Positions 1-9,404 of a stretch of DNA of 64,000 nt are shown here, in pieces. The position numbers and the translations under genes are program-made. The stretch comes from an uncultured Clostridia bacterium (lineage in GTDB: Bacteria; Bacillota; Clostridia; TANB77; CAG-508): assembly GCA_947628815.1 (NCBI GenBank), contig CANRBJ010000001.1:1-64000 (forward strand). Direction: 5' to 3'. The notes beneath the pieces are model-generated. The model saw only the letters and a program-made list of their open reading frames with translations, was not told the DNA's origin and ran no database searches. Each line of letters begins with the position of its first letter. Position 1 is the first letter of the stretch.

Positions 1-1
1 A

Positions 2-1045
2 CTTGCTTCTTCTGTTGAACTTGCTGAATTTAAACCTTTAGTGTATTGCTTAAATCCTAAAGTAATTGCTGCATACAGAGAATCTTTTGTCCGTCTTGAT
101 AAAACAGATCCTCTTGATGCTAGAGTTATTTGTGACTATGCTCGTGTTGGCAAAATTACATCTAAGCCATTTAATGCTTCTACTTTTTTAGCTTTACAAC
201 GTTTGACTAGACAGCGCCTTCACGTAGTTGAGTGTCTAACTAGAGAAAAACAATATATTTTAAATAATATTTTTCTCAAATTTAGTGAACTAGCTATTTT
301 GAAAAAGTCTGAACAACCATTTTCAGATAAGTTTGGATCTACTGCTGTTTCTATTATTTCTGATTTCTATTCTCCTGATGAAATAGCTAATATGCCCTTG
401 TCTGATTTGATTGATTACCTTAATGTTAAAGGTAAAAATCGTTTCACAGATACTGAAAATACTGCTAGACTTTTACAAAAAGCTGCTCGTGATTCATACA
501 GACTTGATAGAGCTTTGTATGAACCTATCAATCTCGCTATTGCTACTTCTTTTAATGCTATCTCTTTACACGAAAAGCAACTAAAAGATTTGGATAAAGC
601 AATATTAAAGACTGTTAAAGGTCTTCATAGTAACGAATATGATTGTCTTCTTTCTATCAAGGGAATTGGTCCTGTTTATGCTGCTGGCATAATCTCTGAA
701 ATTGGCTTTATTTCACGATTCAAACGTGAAGAATATCTGGCCAGTTTTTCCGGACTTACTTGGGGAAAGAAACAATCTGGAAAACATACCTCTGATATTA
801 CCAACTTAACTAAAAGTGGTAATAAATATCTTCGTTACTATTTACTTGAAGCTGTTAACTCTGTTATTATACATGGTAATCAAGAATATTCAGCATTTTA
901 CCATAAAAAATATTCAGAAGTTACTAAGTTTCAACGTAAAAGAGCACTCGCATTAACTGCTAGAAAATTTGTAAGATTGATTTTTTCTATGCTACAGAAA
1001 AATCAACTTTACATCAATGCAAAGGAGATGGTTAAGTTAACGTAA
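2..1045 (+). CDS. IS110-family transposase (5' end outside window)
   Basis: The frame is open from base 2, so the true start lies upstream of the window. The product looks like an IS110-family DEDD transposase, which moves its element using a structured guide (bridge) RNA. Counting from the codon at 41, the N-terminal domain keeps the acidic motif DPLDA (about residues 23-27). The C-terminal half has the helix-hairpin-helix Transposase_20 region (IKGIGPVYAAG, about 205-215) and the conserved segment FSGLTWGKKQSGK. It ends at a normal TAA. The gene appears intact apart from the window edge. It borders unrecognised accessory genes, consistent with a mobile neighbourhood. The left end and any bridge RNA upstream cannot be seen. 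Confidence 0.93.
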   Translation, partial: LASSVELAEFKPLVYCLNPKVIAAYRESFVRLDKTDPLDARVICDYARVGKITSKPFNASTFLALQRLTRQRLHVVECLTREKQYILNNIFLKFSELAILKKSEQPFSDKFGSTAVSIISDFYSPDEIANMPLSDLIDYLNVKGKNRFTDTENTARLLQKAARDSYRLDRALYEPINLAIATSFNAISLHEKQLKDLDKAILKTVKGLHSNEYDCLLSIKGIGPVYAAGIISEIGFISRFKREEYLASFSGLTWGKKQSGKHTSDITNLTKSGNKYLRYYLLEAVNSVIIHGNQEYSAFYHKKYSEVTKFQRKRALALTARKFVRLIFSMLQKNQLYINAKEMVKLT

Positions 1046-1195
1046 TTTAATATACGCCATTGTAGCCACTTCCAGAATTTGCCATTTAAAAAATTGATTT
1101 TCTGGAGGTTTATTAAGTATGCTCTTTTTATTATCAATGTACTTAAAAAAATTAAAAATATTTTTTAATTTTGTCTTGACATTTTACCAGATGTC
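1046..1195. other. Non-coding right flank of IS110 element
   Basis: About 150 bp lie between the transposase stop and the convergent gene's stop. They contain a possible hairpin (CCAGAAT pairing with ATTTTCTGG around 1072-1105) and a long A/T-rich stretch. In IS110-family elements the bridge RNA or element end lies in such flanks, but I cannot define the right boundary or a guide RNA from this side alone. Confidence 0.35.
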
Positions 1196-3274
1196 TTATT
1201 CATTAGATAAATACTTATCTTTACTTGGATTTAATTTTTCATATTCTGTTAATAAATTTTGAGCTTCTTTTTCTTGTTCTTTTAAAACTTTCCTAACTGT
1301 TGCTCTTCCTACTACTTCTTCAAGAAATTCTTCATTTGGATATTTTAACTCTTGTTCCTTTAGTTCTCTTAATTTAGATTCTGGCAACATTTCCATAATA
1401 TCTATGCACAATTTTTCAATATGTGAAGCTGGAAATCTACCACAACAATCACTACCTTTAGCTCTTTTATCATAATATTCTGAAAATCTCATTGGATTTT
1501 CGCTTATAAAGCTTAGCATAGAATCTATATTTACACCACTTTGATTTCTTGCCCATTCTGAATACGAACTTGATAATCCCATTGCTATTTCAGGATAATT
1601 TTCTTCTTCGCCCTTCCAAACAACAGTATAATTACCTCCATTAGTCCATTCGGCATTTTTTATATGATATTTTTCTCCATTTATTTCAAAATCATAAACA
1701 TTGCAAGTATAATATCCATCTACTTTTCCATATCTATAATAATGTTCTTTTACTTGTACTGGTTCAGTCTTATGATTAAATTGTTCTATTTGTTCTGGTG
1801 TCATCTCTGCTATTTTATGATCTAAATACATCGTATCTGAAATAATACTATATGGACATTTTACTTGTACATCAGATAATCCATCATTATCTGATAACTC
1901 CCCACCAGTTAAATATGGTGAATTTTCTTCTTCTCCTATAGCTCCTATTACATTTTCCGAACTATATCTAAATCTACTATCAGTTTTCCAGTTGTTTAAA
2001 ACAGATACTTCACCAATTCCAGCTTGTGAAAATTTTTCTAATTGTTTATTAGCTCCAGCTAAAGATTTATCATTGGCTATATCAATAATTTGCTTTAAAT
2101 CATTTCCATTAAGTTCGATATCCATAGATTCTCCTTTGATAACAGGATGAGCAACAGATATTACCAATTTTGTATCTTTTGTTTCTTCATCTTGTATCAT
2201 TTTCATATGATTTTTTCCCTCTTTTGATAAAGATGTTTTTTCTAATAATTCAATGATCTGTTCTGGACTCAATTCTTTTGATTTGGATTTTTCATTTAAA
2301 GTTATTAAGAGCACATTATATGCATTTTGCATTTCTCGTTCACTTGCTGGTAAAACTTTTTTAGTTAAAAATTCTTCTTTTTCATTCCATGGAGTAGTTG
2401 AATCCATTTTTAAATATTCATTTAAAGTATCAAATGAAACAGCATTTTCAACTCTAGCTAATCTTACAAAATTATCATCAATTTCTCCTCTTAATGAATA
2501 TACTATAAATGTGTCTTGTAATTTTTCCTTTTCTATTTCAGATAACTGTTTGTTGTTATGTATAGTAGAAAGTCCTCTCATAATGCTTTCTCTTTCAAAC
2601 AAAATAGTACCATTTTCTTGCAATTGCTCTTGTAATTTTTTAAATAATTTACTACTTAAATTTTGTGGACAACTTTTCCTTTCCGTTTTACCAGACCAAT
2701 TAGAAACATACTTTTCCATTAACTGTGTTTCTTCATCTCTTATTGGTTGAATATCTATCATAAATTGCTGAAAGTCTTTTTGCGAGCCATTTATAGATAA
2801 AAATTCAGCAATTTCACTTTCTATACCATATGTTCTTGCTACTCTATTAATATTTTGATATGGCAATTTATTTACAAATTCTCTATATGCTTCTATTCCG
2901 CCATCTAAAATTTTTAATAATTGTTTCTGTGTTGCATGGTAAAAAGTTAAAGCCCAAGTATTTACATTCTCATAATACCTATTAGATAAATATGATAATG
3001 CCAATTCTTGATTTTCATCATCTAATAATGACATTATTCCCTCTTCTTGTCTATCTTTTCCACATTCTAATATTTCATGTTTAACATCATAATCTTTATA
3101 TATTGTACCTAATTCATATATCATTGAATTAACTATTTTTTCTATGTTTTCTTCAATCTGTGTTACATCTACATTTCCATTGTGATTTCTTGCATATGTA
3201 GCAATTAGTTTAGCTGCTTCATCTTTTTCAATTCCAAGTGTTTCCACCAATTCATTTCTAATACTTTTACTCAT
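1196..3274 (-). CDS. Hypothetical protein, about 692 aa
   Basis: I do not recognise a family. I place the start at 3274 because GGAG then lies 8 nt upstream; an ATG two codons earlier is too close to that Shine-Dalgarno. The protein is soluble and acidic with no signal peptide or membrane segment. The N-terminal third is helical. The C-terminal region has an aromatic-rich stretch (YYRYGKVDGYYTCNVYDF, then WTNGGNYTVVWKG) that looks like beta structure, followed by a Lys/Glu-rich helical tail. It lies 97 bp downstream of the 515-aa gene on the same strand. Both end in a similar coiled-coil tail (LLTEYEKLN here, LLKQYEQLS there), so the two may be co-transcribed and related. The frame is intact. 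Confidence 0.7.
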   Translation of the reverse strand: MSKSIRNELVETLGIEKDEAAKLIATYARNHNGNVDVTQIEENIEKIVNSMIYELGTIYKDYDVKHEILECGKDRQEEGIMSLLDDENQELALSYLSNRYYENVNTWALTFYHATQKQLLKILDGGIEAYREFVNKLPYQNINRVARTYGIESEIAEFLSINGSQKDFQQFMIDIQPIRDEETQLMEKYVSNWSGKTERKSCPQNLSSKLFKKLQEQLQENGTILFERESIMRGLSTIHNNKQLSEIEKEKLQDTFIVYSLRGEIDDNFVRLARVENAVSFDTLNEYLKMDSTTPWNEKEEFLTKKVLPASEREMQNAYNVLLITLNEKSKSKELSPEQIIELLEKTSLSKEGKNHMKMIQDEETKDTKLVISVAHPVIKGESMDIELNGNDLKQIIDIANDKSLAGANKQLEKFSQAGIGEVSVLNNWKTDSRFRYSSENVIGAIGEEENSPYLTGGELSDNDGLSDVQVKCPYSIISDTMYLDHKIAEMTPEQIEQFNHKTEPVQVKEHYYRYGKVDGYYTCNVYDFEINGEKYHIKNAEWTNGGNYTVVWKGEEENYPEIAMGLSSSYSEWARNQSGVNIDSMLSFISENPMRFSEYYDKRAKGSDCCGRFPASHIEKLCIDIMEMLPESKLRELKEQELKYPNEEFLEEVVGRATVRKVLKEQEKEAQNLLTEYEKLNPSKDKYLSNE

Positions 3275-3371
3275 TTCCATTTCTCCTTGTAATATATTTA
3301 GGTTTTTAATTAAAGGATTTACCTATAAACCTATTGCCATCATAAGTAAAACTTTATATATTTATAGTAGC

Positions 3372-4919
3372 TTAAATTGTTTTGTCTCTTTTAATATTTG
3401 ATAATTGTTCATATTGTTTTAGAAGTTCACTTGTTGCTGTTTGCTTTTTTTCTAGAATTTCTTTTTGACTTGCCAAATCTGAAATCTCAGCTAATATTGA
3501 CATTTTTTCCATATCATGTTTATCAAATTCAATCTTTTTTAATATCTCTTTGATATTACTACCATTCAAAACTACTGTGACATTTTTATTGAATATATTT
3601 TCACTTTTTATTATATTTTGTGTATTGTCAATATTCAATTCTCCTTCTACTATTGTTCCTTTGGGAACTCTAATAACATTCAATTTTTGCCCAATTTTTT
3701 TTATATCATTATCTTCAGCCCATTGTTGTAAAATATTAACAACATCATCACTTTCATCCTCTTCTATTACAATTGAGTTATTCTTCTCTAGTAAATATCT
3801 TACAGCTTCCAACATGTATTCCTCTGGACAAACACCAAAACAATTTTCGAATATTCTTGTAAATTGTTCATTATCAAAATCAAAACTAATTCCATTAGAA
3901 CTATCACACTCAGCTTTGGCTTCAAGAAATTTTGTTAACAAAGTTTCATTTTGATAAAATTTTAAAGGTATCTCAATGTCCTCAAAACAAAAATCGTCAC
4001 ATTTATCTAATGCTATTTCCATAAACTCTTCATTTTCAAGTAAGCTTTTATCAATACCATTTACATTTCTAAAAATATCAACATATCGCTGTGCTTCAGC
4101 TTCATCAGATATACCTTCTAAATTTTCAACCATTGTTTCTGATAAGTCCTTCATCGACTTATTTACAACCCAGCCCCAAGGAACATTTATTTTATTTTTA
4201 CCTTCTTCTAAAAATTTATATACTTTTTCTGAAAATTCCTTTTCTTGAAATAATGTTTTGCAATAATATACCAATACATGATTTATACAGCTAAATAATA
4301 CATTATTTTGAAAATTAAACTCTTCGATATCTATTGTATTTTCCAATAAATCTATCATAAATTTTTTGTCTTGAGTTAACACATCTCTGTATGCTAATTG
4401 AAGTAATAATATAGATAAAATTTCTTCCCCGTGCAAATTAGAACTTGTTAATATTTCTTTTTTGAAAATTCTTTTTAGTAACTCCTTATCTTTAAAAATC
4501 TCTTTTATTACATCCTTAGAAATAAAACAAGAAATTTCTAATATTGCTCCAGTATGTTCCATAAAATCAAGTATAAAATCTTTATCATTACATAAATTAT
4601 AATAATCATCATGTTTTAGAATGTTTACTATTTCATGATTATATAATCCTTCGGAAATTTTTAAGAATAAATTTTTATTAAATTCTATTTTTCCTTCATA
4701 CATATTAATTATTGTTTCAAGATAATTTTTATAATTACCTGCGGAAGTCATATCAACTATACCACTATAATCATCTATATCATCTCTTTCTAATTTTGGT
4801 TCACCTCCAATTTCATTATCTATTAATATTTCATTATAAATATTTTTAATTATTTTTTTTCTTTTGTAGTAATCAAACTTTTTTTCATATGTTTTCATTT
4901 CATTATCAAAACTGTCCAT
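3372..4919 (-). CDS. Hypothetical protein, 515 aa
   Basis: No family is recognised. A GGAGG precedes the ATG at good spacing. The sequence is acidic, helical and repetitive in style (many D/E-F-L-helix units, about residues 60-390), suggesting a helical-repeat fold. It is followed by a short region containing VVLNGSNIKEIL (about 455-466) and a coiled-coil tail ending LLKQYEQLSN. The neighbouring 692-aa protein has a comparable IELNGNDLKQII segment and tail, hinting that the two share a C-terminal module. No membrane segments are seen. The function cannot be assigned. The position between an IS110 copy and a LysR operon suggests accessory DNA. Confidence 0.7.
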   Translation of the reverse strand: MDSFDNEMKTYEKKFDYYKRKKIIKNIYNEILIDNEIGGEPKLERDDIDDYSGIVDMTSAGNYKNYLETIINMYEGKIEFNKNLFLKISEGLYNHEIVNILKHDDYYNLCNDKDFILDFMEHTGAILEISCFISKDVIKEIFKDKELLKRIFKKEILTSSNLHGEEILSILLLQLAYRDVLTQDKKFMIDLLENTIDIEEFNFQNNVLFSCINHVLVYYCKTLFQEKEFSEKVYKFLEEGKNKINVPWGWVVNKSMKDLSETMVENLEGISDEAEAQRYVDIFRNVNGIDKSLLENEEFMEIALDKCDDFCFEDIEIPLKFYQNETLLTKFLEAKAECDSSNGISFDFDNEQFTRIFENCFGVCPEEYMLEAVRYLLEKNNSIVIEEDESDDVVNILQQWAEDNDIKKIGQKLNVIRVPKGTIVEGELNIDNTQNIIKSENIFNKNVTVVLNGSNIKEILKKIEFDKHDMEKMSILAEISDLASQKEILEKKQTATSELLKQYEQLSNIKRDKTI

Positions 4920-5038
4920 AATTTAATCCTCCACTCGTTTGGTTTATATAATTATGATAACATTTTTTCAATTATTAGTAAAATATATAAAACAAATACA
5001 TTATATAAGTTATTCTTATATAATGTATTTTCACTTTT

Positions 5039-5920
5039 TTATTTCATATATTCTAATAATTTATTTGTTGCAAAATTGTTTAATTTTCGATTTAATGTAA
5101 TAGCTCCTATTGCTCCTTCAATTTTTAATTTATCTAATTTTATTTCTACTACAGTTCCTTTTTCTAATTCATCCTTTATTTCGTCTTTAATGATAAATCC
5201 AATTCCCATATTTCTCATAATAAATTCTTTTTTCATCTGTTCTTGAGCCACTTCATAATGATGAGAAGTTATAATATCTTTAAAATTATTATTAAATATT
5301 TTTCCAATTGTAGAATTTTTCTTTGGCACAATTAAAGAATATTTATTTAAATCCGAAATTTCATTTATAACAACTTTGTTTTCTTTACAATATTTTTTAC
5401 TCATTGCAAAAATATATTCTTTTTTGGAACATTCTATTATTTGTAAATTATTATATGCAACTTCATATGGCAAATATACAAGAACCATATCTATCTCTCC
5501 TGTATGTAACATTTCTATAGCTTGACTTGGAGATCCCGTAGCAATTTCAACTTTGATATTTGGATAATCTTTTCCGAATTTCTCTAGTGCATCATATAAA
5601 ATCATTTTAGCAACATTACTACCTGTTCTTATTTTAATCTCTCCAACTTCAAGATTTTCATATCTATTAAATTTATATTCAACATTGTCTAATATCTCAA
5701 TACTTTGTTTTGTATAATCATATAACATTTTTCCTGTTTGAGTTAACTCCATTCCTGATTTAGTCCTCACAAATAAATTGCTTCCTAATTGTTCCTCTAA
5801 TTTTTGCACTATTTGAGTCACAGCTGGTTGAGAAACATAAAGCTTTTCCGCTGCTATAGATATTTTTTTATATTTAACAACATAATAAAACGTTCTATAA
5901 TAATCAAAATTAACTGCCAC
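5039..5920 (-). CDS. LysR-family transcriptional regulator
   Basis: This 293-aa product has the LysR layout. An N-terminal winged helix-turn-helix (about residues 1-60: FYYVVKYKKISIAAEKL, then SQPAVTQIVQKLEEQLG) is followed by a periplasmic-binding-protein-like effector domain (about 90-290). The start is GTG and overlaps the stop of the upstream 143-aa gene by one base (TAGTG), so it is probably translated by coupling. It is the last gene of a three-gene operon whose first product is a large unknown protein, an unusual setting because LysR genes are usually divergent from their targets. The inducer is unknown. Confidence 0.93.
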   Translation of the reverse strand: MAVNFDYYRTFYYVVKYKKISIAAEKLYVSQPAVTQIVQKLEEQLGSNLFVRTKSGMELTQTGKMLYDYTKQSIEILDNVEYKFNRYENLEVGEIKIRTGSNVAKMILYDALEKFGKDYPNIKVEIATGSPSQAIEMLHTGEIDMVLVYLPYEVAYNNLQIIECSKKEYIFAMSKKYCKENKVVINEISDLNKYSLIVPKKNSTIGKIFNNNFKDIITSHHYEVAQEQMKKEFIMRNMGIGFIIKDEIKDELEKGTVVEIKLDKLKIEGAIGAITLNRKLNNFATNKLLEYMK

Positions 5921-6351
5921 TATTTACTTCCCCCTATTTTAAATATTTCTCTTAATTTATTTAATATCTTACTTATAAAACTTTCTTTATAAACAATCAA
6001 TTTTTCTTCTTTTTTTACTTCTTTAGTATCACATTTTTTATTAAAAAGATTATATTTATAGTTTTTTTGATTATCAATTTCATTATTATATAAAATTCTA
6101 TTAATAGCTTGTACTTCATATTTGTTTTCTATCATATACGTTTTATATAACCAAATATATAAGGCAAGAGCCTCTTTACTTAATGTTTTATTTATATTTT
6201 CAAATTCTATTTTGGGTGTATAATCTTTGTTTCTATTTCTTTTAATTAAATTCAAAATATCCAGAGGAACTTTCTTTAAATCATTTCTGTCAACTAATTT
6301 CATTAATTCAAAAACCTCTGAAAACGTATTTTTTATTTCCACAGATATCAT
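5920..6351 (-). CDS. Hypothetical protein, 143 aa
   Basis: Not recognised. It is small, basic at the C-terminus and helical, with a central YIWLYKTYMIENKYEVQAIN stretch and no clear membrane segment or signal. Its start overlaps the end of the 859-aa gene by 4 bp (ATGA type) and its stop overlaps the LysR start by 1 bp. All three genes are therefore translationally coupled and likely act together. It may be an adaptor or partner of one neighbour, but nothing in the sequence shows which. Confidence 0.65.
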   Translation of the reverse strand: MISVEIKNTFSEVFELMKLVDRNDLKKVPLDILNLIKRNRNKDYTPKIEFENINKTLSKEALALYIWLYKTYMIENKYEVQAINRILYNNEIDNQKNYKYNLFNKKCDTKEVKKEEKLIVYKESFISKILNKLREIFKIGGSK

Positions 6352-8927
6352 AATCGTTCATCCTTTTCTTTTTCTTTTGAAATATTTTTAATTATGGTTC
6401 CTTGTTTTTCAATTTCTCCTAAAGTAAGTCCTATATCTGATAATATCTTCTCAGCCATTGTTTTTGCATCAATATTGTTAAAACTTTTTATGCTTTCTTT
6501 CATAAATTGATCGTTATCATTTTTTTTCATTACTTTTGCTCCAATTTTATCTGTAATTTCATTTATTATTACTTCTTTTATATCATATTTTTCGTATGAA
6601 CTTTTTTTAAATGTAACAAAAAGATGTGGTGTTTTAGGTCCTCCAAACACTACTATATCTTCTGTATCTTTTACAAATGGTTTATTACTACATAAAACAT
6701 CCTTTTTTCCATCTTCAGATATAGTAACCATTTTTAACATCTCATCTTCTCCATTATCTCTAAGTCTTCTACACCATTCTAATAATTCGTTAGGCAATTT
6801 TCCATTGTCTTTTTTTGGATTAGCTGCAACTGAGAAAGTTGCTAAATTATTTTTATAATAATCATCTGTTGATTTAGTAAAATCTGCTTTCTGTGTTGCA
6901 ACAGATGCATAATAATCACACCCTAAAGAAAATGATATCATAGCTCCACAATTTATAATATGGTCAACAATGGCTGCATGTTTATCTCCATTTTCAGTAT
7001 GTATAACATATATATTTTTCATTATTTCTTTAGTATCTCTCTCTATTTCTTTTTCTCTAATGTCACATTGTTCTTTCAAAAGAATTCTATTTTTAGAATT
7101 TTTCGAATAAGTTGAATACTTCTCCAATTCATCATCTGTTAATTCGGTTTCTATTAGATATGTGCCATCTTCTCGTTGCTCTTCTGCAAATTCAAACAAT
7201 TTCTTACCTTTTAAATATCTAATTACATTTAATCCGTATCTAGGTATCAAAATCCTTTCATCTGAAATAACAGTATCAGCATATTGAACAATTTTGTCTG
7301 GAACATAAAATCCATATTGCTTCAATACTCCACAAGCAGATTTTTGTGCTTTTTGTACATTAGCATTAATTGTTTTTTTTCCTTTATAATTTAAATCAAA
7401 ACCATTAATGCCATCTAATAAACCTGCATCAATATATAATCCATTTTCATGTATCTTTTTCCCTGCATCAATTCGAATAACTTTTATATCTTTAATTCCA
7501 AATTTATCTAACATGTGTTTTTTTAATGCATATATAGAAGCTTCGATATCTAAATTTTTACCATTTTGAATATAAATTTTCCTACTATTAGCCAATTTTT
7601 CTTCTATTTGTCTCTTTATATCAGCTTCGTATTTTGTTTGAAAATTTTTAACATCTATTCCTGCTAAAATATTTACATTTCTTTCATCTGATGGATAATA
7701 TAATTTTTTTAACATTTGAAATTTTTCTCTTAATTCCGGATGTTCATTACTTAACCTATTAAAAGTACCCACAGACAAAAATTTACCTAAAGTATATAAT
7801 TCTAACACTGTATTATATTCATCTTCTTTATAATTTTCTAGATCAACTTCTTTTAATAACTTTATTAATTTACTTTTATATCCTTCTAAAAAATTGTTTC
7901 CATCAATTTTTTGAGTTATTATATTTAGATTAGTTTTTCTTACAATGCTAGTAAAATCTAAATCAAAATGAAAATTTTGTCTTTCTAATTGTTCAATTAA
8001 TTCATTACTTAATACTTTATTTATATTAGGAACATGATATCCATATCTATCTACTATTTGATGATGATCTATATTCAAAACCCACATATTATTTTCATCT
8101 TTTCTAAATCCCCATTTTTTAAATTCATTATAATTATCTTGTATTAAACAACGAATTAGCTCTGTATTTAATTGACTCTTTATTTCATACAAGACTTCTC
8201 TTACATTCCAAATTTTACACAAATCACTATAAAGCATTTTTACATTTTCTTCGTCTGACATTCCATAAACAAAATTCACATTCCATCCATCATATTCTCC
8301 TGAATTTATTTCCTTACTTAAATCACTTAACTGTCCTTCTATTAAAAATTTATTCTTATCTTCTGCATTTGAATTTCTATAAATTGATTCTAATTTTTTT
8401 ATAACTTTTTTCAAATTTTCATTTTTTACTCTATATCTATTTTGTCCAACTATATATTCAATTGCTCTTTCACAAATCACTTTTGTTAATTTATTAGCTT
8501 TAAAAGATACATTAGCTAACGTAAATATTTTACTTTTTATATCTGATAAATTAATATCGACATTATCATATATTTCTTTTTTTTGTATATTTACATCATC
8601 TTCTTTTATATCACTTCTAACTGAAATTTCACTATATAAAAAAGAATTACACAGATTAATATAATCATTTGTTTCTTTTAATATTCTCTCATTTTCATCT
8701 TTTTTTTCTTCTAAAAGTACATCCATAGTTTGTAATTCTTGTATAGAATAATTTAATTTACCTGTATTTAATTTTTCTATTTCATTCAAAATTTTATCTA
8801 AACTTTTTGGCAATTTTTCTATATACTCAAACATTTTCTTATGTATCACAATTTCCTTTCTCATAGTATTTTCTAAAAAATTATTTTTATTTATATATCT
8901 TAAATTTATTATAAAGTAAATTATCAT
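6348..8927 (-). CDS. Large hypothetical protein, up to 859 aa
   Basis: No confident family match. The N-terminal 150 residues are coiled-coil-like. The middle (about 440-560) reads as an alpha/beta domain with IRIDAGKKIHENGLYIDAG. The C-terminal 250 residues contain HAAIVDHIINCGAMISFSLG and FSVAANPKKDNG. These Asp/His-rich stretches faintly recall DHH-type phosphoesterases, but the diagnostic motifs are not clear and I do not assign that. The start is uncertain: the first ATG has no Shine-Dalgarno, and codons 22 (8864) or 32 (8834) are alternatives. It heads an operon with the 143-aa protein and LysR, and diverges from an XRE regulator across a palindromic intergenic region. Confidence 0.65.
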   Translation of the reverse strand: MIIYFIINLRYINKNNFLENTMRKEIVIHKKMFEYIEKLPKSLDKILNEIEKLNTGKLNYSIQELQTMDVLLEEKKDENERILKETNDYINLCNSFLYSEISVRSDIKEDDVNIQKKEIYDNVDINLSDIKSKIFTLANVSFKANKLTKVICERAIEYIVGQNRYRVKNENLKKVIKKLESIYRNSNAEDKNKFLIEGQLSDLSKEINSGEYDGWNVNFVYGMSDEENVKMLYSDLCKIWNVREVLYEIKSQLNTELIRCLIQDNYNEFKKWGFRKDENNMWVLNIDHHQIVDRYGYHVPNINKVLSNELIEQLERQNFHFDLDFTSIVRKTNLNIITQKIDGNNFLEGYKSKLIKLLKEVDLENYKEDEYNTVLELYTLGKFLSVGTFNRLSNEHPELREKFQMLKKLYYPSDERNVNILAGIDVKNFQTKYEADIKRQIEEKLANSRKIYIQNGKNLDIEASIYALKKHMLDKFGIKDIKVIRIDAGKKIHENGLYIDAGLLDGINGFDLNYKGKKTINANVQKAQKSACGVLKQYGFYVPDKIVQYADTVISDERILIPRYGLNVIRYLKGKKLFEFAEEQREDGTYLIETELTDDELEKYSTYSKNSKNRILLKEQCDIREKEIERDTKEIMKNIYVIHTENGDKHAAIVDHIINCGAMISFSLGCDYYASVATQKADFTKSTDDYYKNNLATFSVAANPKKDNGKLPNELLEWCRRLRDNGEDEMLKMVTISEDGKKDVLCSNKPFVKDTEDIVVFGGPKTPHLFVTFKKSSYEKYDIKEVIINEITDKIGAKVMKKNDNDQFMKESIKSFNNIDAKTMAEKILSDIGLTLGEIEKQGTIIKNISKEKEKDERL

Positions 8928-8952
8928 AAATTACAATAAAAAAGACTTTATT

Positions 8953-9001
8953 TTCATGGTAATTTCATCGAATATTACAAAATTGTAATATTTACCATGA
9001 A
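8953..9001. repeat. Nested palindrome in divergent promoter region
   Basis: Outer arms TTCATGGTAA (8953-8962) and TTACCATGAA (8992-9001) enclose an inner perfect palindrome with 10-bp arms AATATTACAA and TTGTAATATT (8971-8992). The outer sequence CATGGTAATTTCAT and the core ATTACAAAATTGTAAT closely match the ends of the MITE-like element at 21756-22141. It is either a minimal relative of that element or an operator for the divergent operon and XRE gene. Confidence 0.75.
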
Positions 9002-9076
9002 TAAAAATATTAGTTAAATATTTTTTTACTCAAGCCGTATATATTTTTTACTATATACATAAAATTTGATGTAAAT

Positions 9077-9107
9077 TTTACACATAATTATTTATGTTCT
9101 GTATAAT
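9077..9107 (+). promoter_or_regulatory. Putative sigma-A promoter for XRE gene
   Basis: A good -10 TATAAT (9102-9107) lies about 40 bp before the XRE start. The best -35 is TTTACA (9077-9082) at a long 19-bp spacing, inside a short GTAAATTTTAC palindrome that could be an autoregulatory site. The -10 is clear and the -35 is tentative. Confidence 0.45.
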
Positions 9108-9147
9108 TTATCTGGCAGTAAAATTAAATTATAGTGGAGTGATGATT

Positions 9148-9390
9148 TTGAAATTCAAAAGGATACGTGATTTACGAGAAGATAATGACAAATTTCAAAA
9201 GGAAATTGCACAATATCTTGGTATTTCCCAGCAGTATTATTCTGAATATGAACAAGGAAATCGTACAATTACAGTTGAGTATCTTATAAAACTTGCAAAA
9301 TTTTATAATACTTCCATCGATTATTTAGTTGAGCTTACCGATGAAATAAAACCTTATAACAAACACCAAAAGAAGCGAAATATCCATTGA
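9148..9390 (+). CDS. XRE-family helix-turn-helix regulator
   Basis: A small single-domain DNA-binding protein of about 80 aa. It has the HTH_3 pattern: RDLREDNDKFQKEIAQYLGISQ, then YEQGNRTI and IKLAKFYNTSIDYLVELTD. I choose TTG at 9148 because GGAG sits 8 nt upstream and the family usually starts MKFKRIRDLRE. An ATG at 9142 has only a 2-nt spacing. It is divergent from the 859-aa operon, so it may regulate that operon, or it may stand alone. Its stop lies within a bidirectional terminator shared with queA. Confidence 0.88.
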   Translation: MKFKRIRDLREDNDKFQKEIAQYLGISQQYYSEYEQGNRTITVEYLIKLAKFYNTSIDYLVELTDEIKPYNKHQKKRNIH

Positions 9391-9404
9391 TATCTCGCTT
9401 CTTT
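9369..9404. terminator. Bidirectional terminator between XRE gene and queA
   Basis: Arms AAAGAAGCGAAATATC and GATATCTCGCTTCTTTT form a near-perfect stem with a 3-nt loop. A and T runs on both sides suit termination of the convergent XRE and queA transcripts. Confidence 0.8.

Noticed and set aside
6348..8927. DHH-family phosphoesterase call for the 859-aa protein
   Set aside because: Only loose Asp/His-rich stretches; the DHH and GGGH-type motifs are not present in the right order.
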